From Paraglaciecola chathamensis S18K6 (GTDB lineage: Bacteria; Pseudomonadota; Gammaproteobacteria; Enterobacterales; Alteromonadaceae), in contig BAEM01000034.1 in assembly GCA_000314955.1 (NCBI GenBank), positions 1 to 64,000 on the forward strand: DNA of 64,000 bases, given 5' to 3'. Position 1 is the stretch's first letter. Each line of letters starts with the position of its first letter. The notes beneath the pieces are model-generated. The model was given only the letters and a program-made list of their open reading frames with translations. It did no database searches and had not been told where the DNA came from. A program made the position numbers and the translations under genes. Positions 44,835 to 55,524 of the stretch are shown in pieces.

Positions 44835-46091
44835 CTAAGCGTATACAGGGAACTTGCCGCAAAGGGTTAATACTTCGCCTTTTACGCGCTCGATAACGGC
44901 ATCGTCTTCGATGTTGTCGATAACGTCACAAATCCAAGTGGCAACTTGTTTGGCCTGTTCTTCTTTGAAGCCACGGCGAGTAATAGCGGGTGAGCCGATA
45001 CGTAAACCACTGGTCACAAACGGTGAACGTGGGTCGTTTGGTACCGAGTTTTTGTTCACTGTTATGTTCGCGCGACCCAGGGCTGCGTCAGCATCTTTAC
45101 CTGTGATGTCTTTGCTGATCAAATCAAGCAAGAACAAGTGGTTGTCAGTGCCGCCAGATACAATGTCGTATCCGCGTTCTTGCATTACGCTGACCATGGC
45201 CTTGGCGTTAAGCAATACTTGCTGTTGGTATGCTTTGAACTCAGGTTGTAATGCTTCTTTGAATGCAACGGCTTTCGCTGCAATCACGTGACATAAAGGG
45301 CCACCTTGGTTACCAGGGAATACCGAGCTGTTAAGCTTTTTGTAAATGGTTTCATCGCCACAGGCTGATAAAATCAAACCGCCACGTGGGCCCGCTAGGG
45401 TTTTATGGGTGGTGGTTGTCACCACATGCGCATGAGGCAACGGGTTAGGATACAAACCTGCTGCCACTAAACCGGCTACGTGAGCCATATCCACTAATAA
45501 GTAAGCACCTACTTTGTCCGCGATTTCACGGAAACGCTGCCAATCAACAATACCTGAGTACGCTGAGAAACCACCGATGATCATTTTTGGTTTATGCTCA
45601 ACTGCTAGGGCTTCTACCGCGTCGTAATCGATTTTGCCAGTTTGCTCATCAATACCGTACTGAACTGCGTTATACGTTTTGCCCGAGAAGCTAACGTGTG
45701 CACCGTGCGTTAGGTGACCACCGTGGGCCAAGCTCATACCTAATACGGTATCGCCAGCTTCAAGCAGCGCCATAAATACGGCTGAGTTAGCTTGTGAACC
45801 AGAGTGAGGCTGCACGTTCGCATAATCAGCGCCGAATAATTGATTAGCACGCTCAATCGCTAAGTCTTCTGCGATATCAACGTATTCACAACCGCCGTAG
45901 TAACGCTTGTGCGGGTAACCTTCAGCGTATTTGTTAGTAAGCTGTGAGCCTTGGGCTTCAAGTACGCGCGGGCTACAGTAGTTTTCAGAGGCGATCAGTT
46001 CAATGTGATCTTCTTGGCGCTGGGTTTCTTGCGCGATAGCTTGACTCAACTCGGGATCAAAATCGGCAATATTCATGTCACGTGATAACAT
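44835..46091 (-). CDS. glyA: serine hydroxymethyltransferase
   Basis: A 418-residue PLP enzyme interconverting serine and glycine while charging tetrahydrofolate with one-carbon units. The PLP-lysine motif [14 protein letters not shown] is near residue 230. Other family blocks are [18 protein letters not shown], then [20 protein letters not shown]. The start ([19 protein letters not shown]) matches the E. coli N terminus and has GAGGAG upstream. In many relatives nrdR-ribD follows glyA directly; here an accessory locus intervenes. Confidence 0.97.
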   Translation of the reverse strand: MLSRDMNIADFDPELSQAIAQETQRQEDHIELIASENYCSPRVLEAQGSQLTNKYAEGYPHKRYYGGCEYVDIAEDLAIERANQLFGADYANVQPHSGSQANSAVFMALLEAGDTVLGMSLAHGGHLTHGAHVSFSGKTYNAVQYGIDEQTGKIDYDAVEALAVEHKPKMIIGGFSAYSGIVDWQRFREIADKVGAYLLVDMAHVAGLVAAGLYPNPLPHAHVVTTTTHKTLAGPRGGLILSACGDETIYKKLNSSVFPGNQGGPLCHVIAAKAVAFKEALQPEFKAYQQQVLLNAKAMVSVMQERGYDIVSGGTDNHLFLLDLISKDITGKDADAALGRANITVNKNSVPNDPRSPFVTSGLRIGSPAITRRGFKEEQAKQVATWICDVIDNIEDDAVIERVKGEVLTLCGKFPVYA

Positions 46092-46232
46092 CAGTTCTCC
46101 TCGGGGGCCGTTACACTTGCTCGATAAAAGTCGCTTAGCTGCATGCGCTTTGGCCTATCAAGAATGCATTTTCTCAACAGACACTTAACGCCGAAGCTGC
46201 ATTTTTCATCAAACGCGGTATTGGCTGGCAAT

Positions 46233-46260
46233 TTAAGTGCTAAAAATTAAGTGCTAAAAA
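46233..46260. repeat. exact tandem duplication of 14 bases
   Basis: TTAAGTGCTAAAAA occurs twice in direct succession, about 140 bases upstream of the glyA start. It may be replication slippage or a repeated protein-binding half-site. Confidence 0.6.
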
Positions 46261-46340
46261 GAGCGCACATTCTAGTCATTTTGCACTTTTTGTACATAGC
46301 TTTTATGCAATGTTCTATAACCTAAAAGTGTAAAGAAGGA

Positions 46341-46361
46341 TCACCACGGGGCAAGTGGTGA
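46341..46361 (-). terminator. hairpin after the oxidoreductase gene
   Basis: TCACCAC / GTGGTGA with a 7-base loop, 10 bases past the stop of the gene at 46372. The downstream minus-strand sequence is only moderately T-rich, so it is a weak terminator candidate. Confidence 0.4.
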
Positions 46362-46371
46362 ACCAGTCAAC

Positions 46372-47391
46372 CTATATACGCTCTGCGTCAGGGGGGAATT
46401 TCAAGCCAATTTGGCGGCGAATTTCATCCATCGTTTGCATGACCGCTAAGCTGTCACCGTGGGGCATATAATCACTGCAAACTTGATTTTTCTCAATCAT
46501 ATTCATGGCTTCTTCAATTTGATATTCAAAACCATTTACCCTGTGAGCAAATTCAATCACTTCATCTTGTTCGCCTTCGTGTTGCAAAACAGCTTTATTG
46601 CCGTTCCAAAACATGTAGGGCAATACGATGCGCCCTTTGCTGCCCATCAGCGTCATTGAATTACTCGCCTGTGCAGCAATGGTGCAAGTAAACTGGGCGA
46701 AGCGTCCCGATGGGTAACGCATGTTAACGGTCGTGTTTTCGTCAACCTGAAAATGACCGAAGTGACTCATGGCATGTATTTCACTTGGGTGTTCTTGCAT
46801 CAAGCATTGGCTTAACGTGATGCTGTAAACGCCTAAATCGAGTAAGGCACCACCGCCCAGTGTAGGATTGTGCAACCTGTGCCCTTCTCTATCGCCAAAA
46901 GCAAAGCCTATATCTGAACAAATATATTGCAGTTCACCAATGCGCCCTTCGTCAAGCCACAGCTTTACTTGTTCAAAGCACGGCATAAAACGGCTCCATA
47001 AGCCTTCTTGAAGCAATAGTTGTTTCTCTTGCGCTAAGGCGATTAATGCTTCGGTTTGCGCAGCGTTAATGGTCAAAGGCTTCTCCATTAACACATGCTT
47101 ACCGGCGTCTAGGCACATTTTCGCTTGAACGTAGTGCAGGCTTTGCGGCGTGGCGATATACACCACGTCAATCTCTGGATCTGCAAGCATGTCTTGATAA
47201 CTACCATAGGCTTTCGGAGAAGCTTTATGAGAAGCGCCGTCAGCTCGGTATTTATCGGCAAACGCTTGGGCTTTAGCCAAATCACGGCTAGCTACAGCAT
47301 ACAAAGAGCCTCTAGATGATGGCAATAATGCATCAGCAAACATACCTGCAATGGAACCTGGGCCGATAATGCCCCAATTAAATGATGTCAT
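46372..47391 (-). CDS. Gfo/Idh/MocA family oxidoreductase
   Basis: A 339-residue NAD(P)-dependent dehydrogenase. The Rossmann motif is WGIIGPGSIAGMFADAL, with VVYIATPQSLHYVQAKMCLD and the signature EKPLTINAAQ typical of the family. The C-terminal domain has TLGGGALLDLGVYSITLSQC, containing the usual catalytic-region Asp/Tyr. Substrate is probably a sugar, polyol or dihydrodiol derivative; no neighbour defines it. Confidence 0.9.
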   Translation of the reverse strand: MTSFNWGIIGPGSIAGMFADALLPSSRGSLYAVASRDLAKAQAFADKYRADGASHKASPKAYGSYQDMLADPEIDVVYIATPQSLHYVQAKMCLDAGKHVLMEKPLTINAAQTEALIALAQEKQLLLQEGLWSRFMPCFEQVKLWLDEGRIGELQYICSDIGFAFGDREGHRLHNPTLGGGALLDLGVYSITLSQCLMQEHPSEIHAMSHFGHFQVDENTTVNMRYPSGRFAQFTCTIAAQASNSMTLMGSKGRIVLPYMFWNGNKAVLQHEGEQDEVIEFAHRVNGFEYQIEEAMNMIEKNQVCSDYMPHGDSLAVMQTMDEIRRQIGLKFPPDAERI

Positions 47392-47424
47392 ATTACTCCC
47401 TTGAGCTGGCTGTTTTATAAGTTG

Positions 47425-47468
47425 GCGAGCCCGCTAACGCTAACTTTTACTGACGCTAGCGGCCTCGC
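47425..47468. other. strong GC-rich hairpin between two minus-strand genes
   Basis: GCGAGCCCGCTAACG (47425-47439) and CGCTAGCGGCCTCGC (47454-47468) pair at 13 of 15 positions. It lies between the M20 peptidase stop and the oxidoreductase start. There is no T-run, so it may be a 3' stabilising structure rather than an intrinsic terminator. Confidence 0.5.
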
Positions 47469-47485
47469 AGATTTGCATAATAGAT

Positions 47486-48790
47486 TTATGGATTCGACAA
47501 GCGATACATCAGCACCGCCGTTTTCTCAATATTTTGTTTGAAAGTGCTCATATCTGCCACTTCGTCTTTGGTGTGACCGCCTTCGCCCATTAACCCTAAG
47601 CCGTCAATCGCCATTTTCACGTGCCCAGCAGTAAACGAGATATCCGCCGCGCCTGCATTACGTGGGTTCACCGCAGTAACAGGGCCATAACCTAAATCCA
47701 CACTGACTTGACTGTATTGCGCCAACAAAGATTTATTCCCTTTGGTCGCTTTCATCGGTGGGTAACCTTCGTCAAACGTGAAGGTAGCGTCCGTTTGCGC
47801 TAGATGCTGCTTGACCACGTCGTTCATGATTTGTTGTGCTTCTTTAAGTTGCTCTTGTGAGGCTGCTCGCAAGCCACCTTTAACCGAAGCATGTTGGGCC
47901 ACAACATTGGTTTTGCCAAAGGCAGTGACTTCATCGCCGCCTTTACTCTGCGTAACTCGAGTACCACCAGCAATCACCCCAGGGTTGAAACTAAGCAAGG
48001 GTAAATCGGCCAGTTGTAAACGGAATTCTTGTAAAATACGCGCTATTTCGAATATTGCTCCATCACCGACTTTATCGGTAAATATTTGTGATGAATGGGC
48101 AGCATTGCCGGTTGTGGTTACCTGCCACGTTGACGCACCCCGCCTCGCGGTTACCGCCGTGCGAATGTCTCCATCGGCGTCTTCAAAGCCAAGGGCGACA
48201 TCAGCCCATTTAGCTGCGTCAATTAGCGCTTTTTTCGATTTCGCTAACGGGCGTCCACTTGATTCTTCATCTCCGGTGAGTACCACTTTGATATTCAAAC
48301 GTTCAAGCATACCTTTGGCTTTTAACGTTTTAATTGCAGCAAGCATGATCACATTGCCGCCCTTCATATCTGAAATACCAGGCCCTGCAATATGCGTTTC
48401 ATCTATTTCTTTGCTCTGCTGAAAACTATCGTCTTTAGCGAAAACCGTATCTAAGTGGCCGATTAGCAAAAGCTTTTGCCCTGTGGGATGGGTTGGTGAT
48501 TCGTAGGTAGCCACAAGGTGCCCAGCGCGGTTAAATTCGCTGCCATCTACCCACTCAGTTTTAAAACCGAGTGCGTCATATTCTTTGCGCATGATACTGC
48601 CAACTTCTTTGACGCCCGCAAAATTCATAGTACCGCTGTTAATATTAACGGTTTTAAGCAGTAACGCTTTGGCACTCGTTAACTCTTGGCTGGCCTGTTC
48701 GACTAAGGCATTTTCAACTAAACGGCTGGCTAGTACTGGCTGGCATAAAAGGCCGGCACACATAACTAAAACGGATGATTTTTTTAACAT
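47486..48790 (-). CDS. exported M20 family metallopeptidase (glutamate carboxypeptidase-like)
   Basis: A 434-residue protein with a signal peptide (about 1-21, ending QPVLA) and a dinuclear zinc peptidase fold. Metal and catalytic motifs are visible: LLIGHLDTVFA (His, Asp), GPGISDMKGGNV (bridging Asp), LTGDEESSG (catalytic Glu) and ADISFTAGHVKMAIDGLGLM near the C terminus. It resembles carboxypeptidase G2-type enzymes that remove C-terminal glutamate. It likely works in the periplasm to scavenge peptides. Confidence 0.9.
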   Translation of the reverse strand: MLKKSSVLVMCAGLLCQPVLASRLVENALVEQASQELTSAKALLLKTVNINSGTMNFAGVKEVGSIMRKEYDALGFKTEWVDGSEFNRAGHLVATYESPTHPTGQKLLLIGHLDTVFAKDDSFQQSKEIDETHIAGPGISDMKGGNVIMLAAIKTLKAKGMLERLNIKVVLTGDEESSGRPLAKSKKALIDAAKWADVALGFEDADGDIRTAVTARRGASTWQVTTTGNAAHSSQIFTDKVGDGAIFEIARILQEFRLQLADLPLLSFNPGVIAGGTRVTQSKGGDEVTAFGKTNVVAQHASVKGGLRAASQEQLKEAQQIMNDVVKQHLAQTDATFTFDEGYPPMKATKGNKSLLAQYSQVSVDLGYGPVTAVNPRNAGAADISFTAGHVKMAIDGLGLMGEGGHTKDEVADMSTFKQNIEKTAVLMYRLSNP

Positions 48791-49063
48791 AGCGCTCTCT
48801 TTTTATTCCCTAAGACCTGTTAAATACTACGCGAGTGAGGTGCCCGATGCACAGCGAAATTTGTCAATGAATGTGTGCTGGTTAGCAATTATGGAACAAA
48901 CCATAAAATAACGAATATCACTATATTTATCAGGCAGATAAACTCCGTTAGAGACTCAAAAATGTTCACAATATAAACAATTACAAAAATAGTATCAGCT
49001 AGCGCTTTCATCGCTTATGTGCAGTGTTTACAATAGGCAAAATTTTATGGAGTTGTTTTCATC

Positions 49064-50731
49064 ATGGCGCAATACGTATATAGCATGAATCGAGTGGGCA
49101 AAATCGTGCCCCCGAATAAATACATTCTTAAAGACATATCTCTGAGTTTCTTCCACGGGGCTAAAATTGGCGTACTTGGTTTAAATGGCTCAGGTAAGTC
49201 TACCCTGCTAAAAATCATGGCCGGAATCGATAAAGACATCGAAGGAGAAGCCATCCCTCAAGCGGGCTTAAAAATAGGTTATCTACCTCAAGAGCCCCAG
49301 CTTGACGAAACAAAAGACGTGCGCGGCAATATTGAAGAAGCCGTAGCCGACGTGGCGCATGCCCTTAAGCGCATCGAAGAGGTTTACGCCGCCTACGCAG
49401 AAGAAGATGCTGACTTTGACGCACTCGCTAAAGAGCAAGGCGAGCTTGAAGCGATTATTCAAAGTAAAGACGGACACAATTTAGAAAACGCCCTAGAGCG
49501 CGCCGCCGACGCGTTACGTTTGCCCCCATGGGATGCCGACGTAAGCAAGTTATCTGGTGGTGAGCGTCGCCGCGTCGCCTTGTGCCGCTTATTGCTTGAA
49601 AAACCTGATATGTTGCTACTTGATGAACCTACCAACCACTTAGATGCAGAATCGGTTGCGTGGTTAGAGCGCTTCTTACACGACTATGAAGGCACCGTTG
49701 TGGCCATTACCCACGATCGTTACTTCTTGGACAACGTAGCTGGTTGGATCTTAGAACTTGACCGTGGCCAAGGTATTCCATGGGAAGGTAATTATTCATC
49801 TTGGTTAGAGCAAAAAGACGCACGTTTGAAACAAGAAGAGAAAACCGAGAGCGCTCGTCAAAAATCAATTAAAACCGAATTGGAATGGGTTCGCTCAAAC
49901 GCCAAAGGTCGCCAATCTAAAAGCAAAGCCCGTATGGCACGCTTTGAAGAGCTCAACACAGGCGATTATCAAAAACGCAACGAAACCAATGAACTGTTCA
50001 TTCCACCGGGAGACCGCTTAGGTGAGCAAGTAATTGAAGTTAACCACCTGCGTAAAAGCTACGGCGACCGCTTACTGATCGACGATTTAACTTTTGCCAT
50101 GCCCAAAGGCGCCATTGTCGGTATCGTTGGGCCAAACGGCGCAGGTAAATCAACACTGTTTCGCATGCTAAGCGGCGAAGAACAAGCCGACTCGGGCGAA
50201 GTGACAGTGGGTAGCACCGTAAAACTGGCCAGTGTTGATCAGTTCCGTGACCACATGGACGGTAACAACACTGTGTATAAAGAAATCTCTGACGACTCAG
50301 ACGTGATCCGCATCGGTAACTTCGAATTAAACAGCCGTGCATATTGCAGCCGTTTTAACTTTAAAGGTAACGATCAACAAAAGTTCATCAAAGATTTATC
50401 GGGCGGTGAACGCAACCGCGTACATTTAGCAAAACTGCTAAAAGCGGGTGGCAACGTATTATTGCTCGATGAGCCAACCAATGACTTGGACGTAGAAACT
50501 TTGCGTGCCCTTGAAAATGCGCTACTCGAGTTTCCTGGTTGTGCCATGGTTATCTCGCACGATCGCTGGTTCTTGGATCGTATCGCCACGCACATCATGG
50601 ATTACCGCGACGAAGGTAAAATCAACTTCTTCGCAGGCAACTACACAGAGTACGCAACTTGGCTTAAAGAAACTCAAGGCAAAGATGTGGTTGAACCCCA
50701 TCGCTTGAAGTACAAAAAAATTAGCAAGTAA
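49064..50731 (+). CDS. ettA: energy-dependent translational throttle protein EttA (ABC-F)
   Basis: A 555-residue soluble ABC-F ATPase that binds the ribosomal E site and gates elongation according to ATP/ADP. Two nucleotide-binding domains are complete: GLNGSGKSTLL and LSGGERRRVAL in the first, GPNGAGKSTLF and LSGGERNRVHL in the second, with the interdomain linker containing RSNAKGRQSKSKARMARFEE. The N terminus MAQYVYSMNRVGKIVPPNK is characteristic of EttA. Single gene followed by a terminator. Confidence 0.97.
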   Translation: MAQYVYSMNRVGKIVPPNKYILKDISLSFFHGAKIGVLGLNGSGKSTLLKIMAGIDKDIEGEAIPQAGLKIGYLPQEPQLDETKDVRGNIEEAVADVAHALKRIEEVYAAYAEEDADFDALAKEQGELEAIIQSKDGHNLENALERAADALRLPPWDADVSKLSGGERRRVALCRLLLEKPDMLLLDEPTNHLDAESVAWLERFLHDYEGTVVAITHDRYFLDNVAGWILELDRGQGIPWEGNYSSWLEQKDARLKQEEKTESARQKSIKTELEWVRSNAKGRQSKSKARMARFEELNTGDYQKRNETNELFIPPGDRLGEQVIEVNHLRKSYGDRLLIDDLTFAMPKGAIVGIVGPNGAGKSTLFRMLSGEEQADSGEVTVGSTVKLASVDQFRDHMDGNNTVYKEISDDSDVIRIGNFELNSRAYCSRFNFKGNDQQKFIKDLSGGERNRVHLAKLLKAGGNVLLLDEPTNDLDVETLRALENALLEFPGCAMVISHDRWFLDRIATHIMDYRDEGKINFFAGNYTEYATWLKETQGKDVVEPHRLKYKKISK

Positions 50732-50776
50732 TGCTTTGAACGCTGCGCCAAATGCGTTCTTAGCTAGCAAAACGAT

Positions 50777-50816
50777 ACGCCGCTGACGGGAAACCTAAGC
50801 GGCGTTTTTATTTTTA
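50777..50816 (+). terminator. terminator of ettA
   Basis: ACGCCGCT...AGCGGCGT stem with a 13-base loop, followed by a T-rich run (TTTTTATTTTTATT). Confidence 0.85.
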
Positions 50817-50903
50817 TTATTTACTTGAAATAACTGAAAAACAGTGCAAAATCGGCCAAATATGATGAGGGAAATTGGCACCCTCCACAAACGGATTTTG
50901 CTG

Positions 50904-53900
50904 ATGTCACTTAGCACGCAACTACGCTTTTCTTCGGTTAATATTAACGGCTTACTAAGCGTATTAGTGACGTTTATTTTTAGCGCCATTTTCGCCGCGC
51001 TTTTCGCTGGTCAATTCGCACCCGGCGAAGCCTTATGGTTATTTTTACCTCCAGTATTACTTGCTGCACTTCGCAATAACAAAGCCGTAGCCTATCTAGT
51101 GGCGATCTGTGCAATATGTTTTGTCAGTTACTTTTATCGACATCAAATACCCTATGAATTTGTCTCTTCTTTTTCGTTGCAATCAGTGTGGTTTTTCTTA
51201 CTCAGCTTTACCTTAATAAAGTTACTAACTCACTCCACTGGCCAAAGTAAACGCAGCTCAAGCACCGATGAAAAGGATAAAGTATTAGCCAAAGACAGTA
51301 GTGGCAAAGTCGTAACAGATGTATTAGAGCGCTTTGCGGTTTTTATGGGCGTAATGACACCTGACGGGATCCTACGCGAAGCAAATAAAACGGCCTTGGT
51401 GTCTGCCTCATTAACAGAAAGTGAAGTCATTGGCTTGCCATTCGAGCAAACGTATTGGTGGTCACACGATCCTCAAGTGCAGCAAGTTATTCGCAAGGCG
51501 ATAAACAAAGCGAAGCACGGCATGTCCTCCCGATTCGATACCACTGCAAAACTAGCAGACAACGTACTGATCGATTTGGATTTTATGCTACACCCCATAT
51601 TTGATGAGCACGGCAGTGTTGTGCAACTGATCCCTTCGGGTATTGATATCACTAACCGAAAACGCACTGAGCGCAATTCAGCCATGCTAACCCAGGTAAG
51701 TGCAGACTTACTCAGTATTGGCAGTTTAGAACGAATTAAAACCATTATTACCCATAACTTAGCCAAACACTTGGACTTAAGCGCGTGTCTTTTTTGTGAA
51801 ACCCACCCAATTTCAGGGCAACTTGCGATCTCTCACTCTTGGCACAAGGACCCGCTGAAAGCGCCCCTTAGCCCAACGACACCGCTGCCGTTTGAAGTCA
51901 ACATGTGCCAAAAAGAAAACCTGACATTGATAGTCAATAACATCGCTACCGACCCTAGGTACACTGAAAGCCAATACGAACAACGCGGGATTGGCGCATT
52001 AATATGTGTGCCTATCAGCTTAGATAAAAAGAACAATTTTGTGTTGAGTATATATCGCGACACGCCATATGAATGGCGCGTTGACGAAATTGAACTGGTG
52101 GTTGAGTTCGCTCGGCGTTTTTGGGTGCGTACCGAACACTTGAGAATTTTAGAAACCTTGCGTGCCAGTAAAACCACGTTAGATATCACCTTAGAAGCCG
52201 CCCAAGTAGGTGATTGGGAATTAGACCTCATCACAGGTAATACCCGGCGCTCTTTGCACCATGATCGGTGTTTTGGTTATAAAGAAGCCATTCCGGATGA
52301 GTCATGGGGTGTGAACGGGTTTTACCAGCACGTACACCCGCTCGACAGAGAAGAGGTTCAGAGAAAGTTTGAAAAATCTTTAAAAGACGCGAGTGATTTT
52401 CGCACTGAATTTCGGGTTATTTGGCCAGATAATACTGTGCATTGGATAGCCGCCCATGGCAGTTTTTACGGTGAGGACGAGGGCAAGCCAACACGTATGT
52501 TAGGGATTGTGGCGAATATCAGCGATCGCAAGAAAAACGAAGCGCTCCAGATGGCCCAAACCAACGCGTTAGAACTCATGGCTCAAGAAGCCCCTTTGAA
52601 TGATGTGCTTGCTACCCTGATATTGTCTTTAGAAGAACACTCTGAAAATAACATGCTCGCAAGTATTATGTTGGTCGATGAACAATCAGATACCTTGCAA
52701 TTTGCCGCTGGGCCAAGCTTACCAGCCACTTATATTGAGCAGATAAATGACTTAAAAATAGATGCGGAGCGCGGCGCGTGCGGAGCATCTGCAGCCACAA
52801 GAGAGCCTGTTTTTGTGCCTGATATTGCTTCTGAACCTTTGTGGGAAAATTATCAAGACTTGGCGCTTCAACATGGTTTAAAAGCGTGTTGGTCTTTGCC
52901 CATTTTATCAGGCAAAGAGATTCTTGGGGTGTTCGCTATGTACTACCCTACGCCACAATCGCCAGATAAAATGGATTACGACAGTCTTGATATCATCATG
53001 CGTACTGCTGAACTGGTGATTAAACGCAGACAAAACGAGCGCTCACTGCGCCTAAGCGAAGAGCGCTTTCGCGCCGTGGTCGATAACGTACCTCAACTCG
53101 CTTGGATGGCTAACGCCCAAGGGGAAATTGAATGGTTTAATCAGCGCTGGTTGTCATACACGGGGACCACACTAGAACAAAACCTCAATGGTGGATGGAA
53201 GGCTCATCACCACCCAGCTCACGAAGAGGCCGTGTTTGCTAAATTTGCAGCCAGCTTGGAACAAGGTATTGACTGGGAAGACACTTTTCCCCTGCGTGGT
53301 GCAGACGGTAAATTCCGCTGGTTCTTATCGCGTATGAACGCGATTTACGACCAAAATGGTAAACTTATTCGCTTTTTTGGCACCAATACCGATATCACAG
53401 AACAACGTAAAATGGCTGAAAAACTGACCAAGCTGACGAATAAGTTATCGACTGCGGATAAGCGCAAAGATGAATTTATTGCCACCTTGGCTCATGAACT
53501 GCGTAACCCCCTCGCCCCGTTGCGAAACTCTATGGAGCTAATACGCAATTTACAGACCGACCCGGCTTCGATGCAAACCGCCCTTACCACCATGGAACGT
53601 CAAGTTACCCAAATGGTACGCTTAATTGATGACTTGCTGGATATCAGTCGAATCTCCAAAGATAAACTATCGCTAAAACGCCAACACGTCGTGCTAAAAG
53701 ATATCGTCGAACATGCTGTTGAAGTCGTAACCCCTTATGCAAACCGTTTGAAACATACCGTGCAAATTAACTTGCCCGAACAGCCAATTCATCTCTTTGC
53801 CGATCCTGCGCGTTTGGCGCAAGTGTTAGGCAACCTGCTGAATAACGCCTGTAAATACACGCCCAAATCAGGCTTTATTTCACTCACCGTCACCCAAAGC

Positions 53901-54578
53901 GATGAGCAAGTTCACATCAGCGTAAAAGATAATGGTTTGGGAATTGAACAAGAGATGCTCAACCAAGTATTCGACTTGTTTACTCAGGTCGATCAGCACT
54001 TAGAGCAATCTGAAGGTGGGCTCGGGATCGGGTTGTCTTTGGTGCAACGCTTAGTAGAAATGCACGGCGGACACGTAGACTGTATAAGCGATGGTTTAGG
54101 CCGCGGTTCAGAGTTTATCGTTTCTTTGCCGTGCAAGGCAGGCAAGCTTAGCGATAATACCGAGTCTAAAAACCGGCAAACAGCCCAGCCTGATGTGTCT
54201 AAAACGTTACCACTATCGGTACTGATTGTTGATGATAACCAAGACAGTGCCGACAGTATGCAAATGCTATTAGATATGCACCAACATACCACGCACGTTG
54301 TTTACGACGGTGAGCAAGCGGTTGTAGCGGCTGAAAAGCATAAGCCCGACGTTATATTACTCGATATAGGCTTGCCGATACTTGATGGGTACCAAGTGTG
54401 TAAAACCATTCGACAACAGCCTTGGGGCAAGCGTATAACCATTATTGCGTTGACCGGCTGGGGGCAAGAAGAAGACAGACGTAAATCGAAAGAGGCGGGG
54501 TTTGACCACCATATGGTTAAACCGATTACCTTGAGCACCTTGTTGGCACTCTTAGCAAAAGTGACTCCCTCGCCCTAG
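50904..54578 (+). CDS. hybrid sensor histidine kinase/response regulator
   Basis: A 1224-residue membrane sensor kinase if started at ATG 50904 (weak GGA upstream; a GTG at 50844 and ATGs at 50862/50865 are alternatives). Four hydrophobic segments (about 10-115, LLSVLVTFIFSAIFAALFAG first) form a DUF4118-like membrane domain. Then come PAS (about 130-260), GAF (265-410), PAS (420-540, ALQVGDWELD-like segment EAAQVGDWELDLITGNTRRS), GAF (555-700), PAS (710-835, RFRAVVDNVPQLAWMANAQG), a HisKA domain with His864 (TLAHELRNPLAPL), an HATPase domain with DNGLGIEQ and GGLGIGLSLVQ, and a REC domain with phospho-acceptor Asp1154 (VILLDIGLPILDG). The GAF and PAS modules suggest a redox or small-ligand signal. 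It converges on the cyo operon; no separate response regulator is adjacent. Confidence 0.9.
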   Translation: MSLSTQLRFSSVNINGLLSVLVTFIFSAIFAALFAGQFAPGEALWLFLPPVLLAALRNNKAVAYLVAICAICFVSYFYRHQIPYEFVSSFSLQSVWFFLLSFTLIKLLTHSTGQSKRSSSTDEKDKVLAKDSSGKVVTDVLERFAVFMGVMTPDGILREANKTALVSASLTESEVIGLPFEQTYWWSHDPQVQQVIRKAINKAKHGMSSRFDTTAKLADNVLIDLDFMLHPIFDEHGSVVQLIPSGIDITNRKRTERNSAMLTQVSADLLSIGSLERIKTIITHNLAKHLDLSACLFCETHPISGQLAISHSWHKDPLKAPLSPTTPLPFEVNMCQKENLTLIVNNIATDPRYTESQYEQRGIGALICVPISLDKKNNFVLSIYRDTPYEWRVDEIELVVEFARRFWVRTEHLRILETLRASKTTLDITLEAAQVGDWELDLITGNTRRSLHHDRCFGYKEAIPDESWGVNGFYQHVHPLDREEVQRKFEKSLKDASDFRTEFRVIWPDNTVHWIAAHGSFYGEDEGKPTRMLGIVANISDRKKNEALQMAQTNALELMAQEAPLNDVLATLILSLEEHSENNMLASIMLVDEQSDTLQFAAGPSLPATYIEQINDLKIDAERGACGASAATREPVFVPDIASEPLWENYQDLALQHGLKACWSLPILSGKEILGVFAMYYPTPQSPDKMDYDSLDIIMRTAELVIKRRQNERSLRLSEERFRAVVDNVPQLAWMANAQGEIEWFNQRWLSYTGTTLEQNLNGGWKAHHHPAHEEAVFAKFAASLEQGIDWEDTFPLRGADGKFRWFLSRMNAIYDQNGKLIRFFGTNTDITEQRKMAEKLTKLTNKLSTADKRKDEFIATLAHELRNPLAPLRNSMELIRNLQTDPASMQTALTTMERQVTQMVRLIDDLLDISRISKDKLSLKRQHVVLKDIVEHAVEVVTPYANRLKHTVQINLPEQPIHLFADPARLAQVLGNLLNNACKYTPKSGFISLTVTQSDEQVHISVKDNGLGIEQEMLNQVFDLFTQVDQHLEQSEGGLGIGLSLVQRLVEMHGGHVDCISDGLGRGSEFIVSLPCKAGKLSDNTESKNRQTAQPDVSKTLPLSVLIVDDNQDSADSMQMLLDMHQHTTHVVYDGEQAVVAAEKHKPDVILLDIGLPILDGYQVCKTIRQQPWGKRITIIALTGWGQEEDRRKSKEAGFDHHMVKPITLSTLLALLAKVTPSP

Positions 54579-54619
54579 GGGATATATGCGGACAAGAGAG
54601 TCAAACTAAAAACTAAAGG

Positions 54620-55510
54620 TTAGCTTAGCATCACCAACAAGCTAGGCGGTAAGGCTTGAAAATCAAAAGCCATACCTATGCTAAGAGCGGTAATAGTTAA
54701 GATTGAAAAGCCAAATACTTGCCTCGCCCACACCACCAGTTCCGTGTTTTTACGATAGCCGCGTAGTGCCATAAACAACCACCACAGGCTGGTAACACAC
54801 GCCACAACCATAAACGTAAGACCTGTGTATCCGCTCAAGGGTAGCAGTACGCTTACTATGGCAAACACAGCGATATACAACACAATATGCAGCTTGGTTT
54901 TCGCTATACCCTTTGCTACCGGCAACACCGGAATATTGGCTCTGGCGTAGTCGTCAAAACGAAAAATGGCGATGGCATAGGAGTGCGGCATTTGCCATAA
55001 GCTGAACATCAATAGCAAAATCCCTGCACCGGCATCAAACTGACCACTTGCGGCGCAATAACCCACCACAGGCGGCACAGCACCTGATAAGCTGCCTACC
55101 AGCGTGCCATAGACTGACTTTCGCTTCATGTACAAGCTATAAACGCCTACGTACACCAGATAACCTAACGCTGCAAAGCCAACCGCAATACCATTGGTAT
55201 AATGCACTAGCAAACCGAACCCTAACACTGCCAAGGCCAAGCCAAATTGCAATGCACGGGTAATCGACACAGCCCCTGTCACGGTTTCTCGTTGGCAGGT
55301 GCGCTGCATTTTGGCGTCAATATCGGTATCAATGCAGTTATTGATTACACAACCAGAGGCCACCACAAGCGATAAACCTAACACCGTCATGATCATCAAT
55401 AAGCTGTCAACTTCACCTCGCGAGGCAAGCAAAAATCCACCCGCAACGGAGATTAAGTTACCCATGATGATGCCGGGTTTAGTAATGTTGATATAACGTT
55501 TTACATTCAT
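54620..55510 (-). CDS. cyoE: protoheme IX farnesyltransferase (heme O synthase)
   Basis: A 296-residue membrane prenyltransferase that converts heme B to heme O for the cyo oxidase. The Asp-rich motif [20 protein letters not shown] is intact, and [20 protein letters not shown] carries the second site. It is the last gene of the cyo operon. Confidence 0.95.
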   Translation of the reverse strand: MNVKRYINITKPGIIMGNLISVAGGFLLASRGEVDSLLMIMTVLGLSLVVASGCVINNCIDTDIDAKMQRTCQRETVTGAVSITRALQFGLALAVLGFGLLVHYTNGIAVGFAALGYLVYVGVYSLYMKRKSVYGTLVGSLSGAVPPVVGYCAASGQFDAGAGILLLMFSLWQMPHSYAIAIFRFDDYARANIPVLPVAKGIAKTKLHIVLYIAVFAIVSVLLPLSGYTGLTFMVVACVTSLWWLFMALRGYRKNTELVVWARQVFGFSILTITALSIGMAFDFQALPPSLLVMLS

Positions 55511-55524
55511 GGCGGCCTCCTTAA

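Noticed and set aside
47778-48422. Plus-strand open frame of 214 codons opposite the M20 peptidase
   Set aside because: Shadow of a real gene; Cys/Ser/Ala-rich translation without family features.
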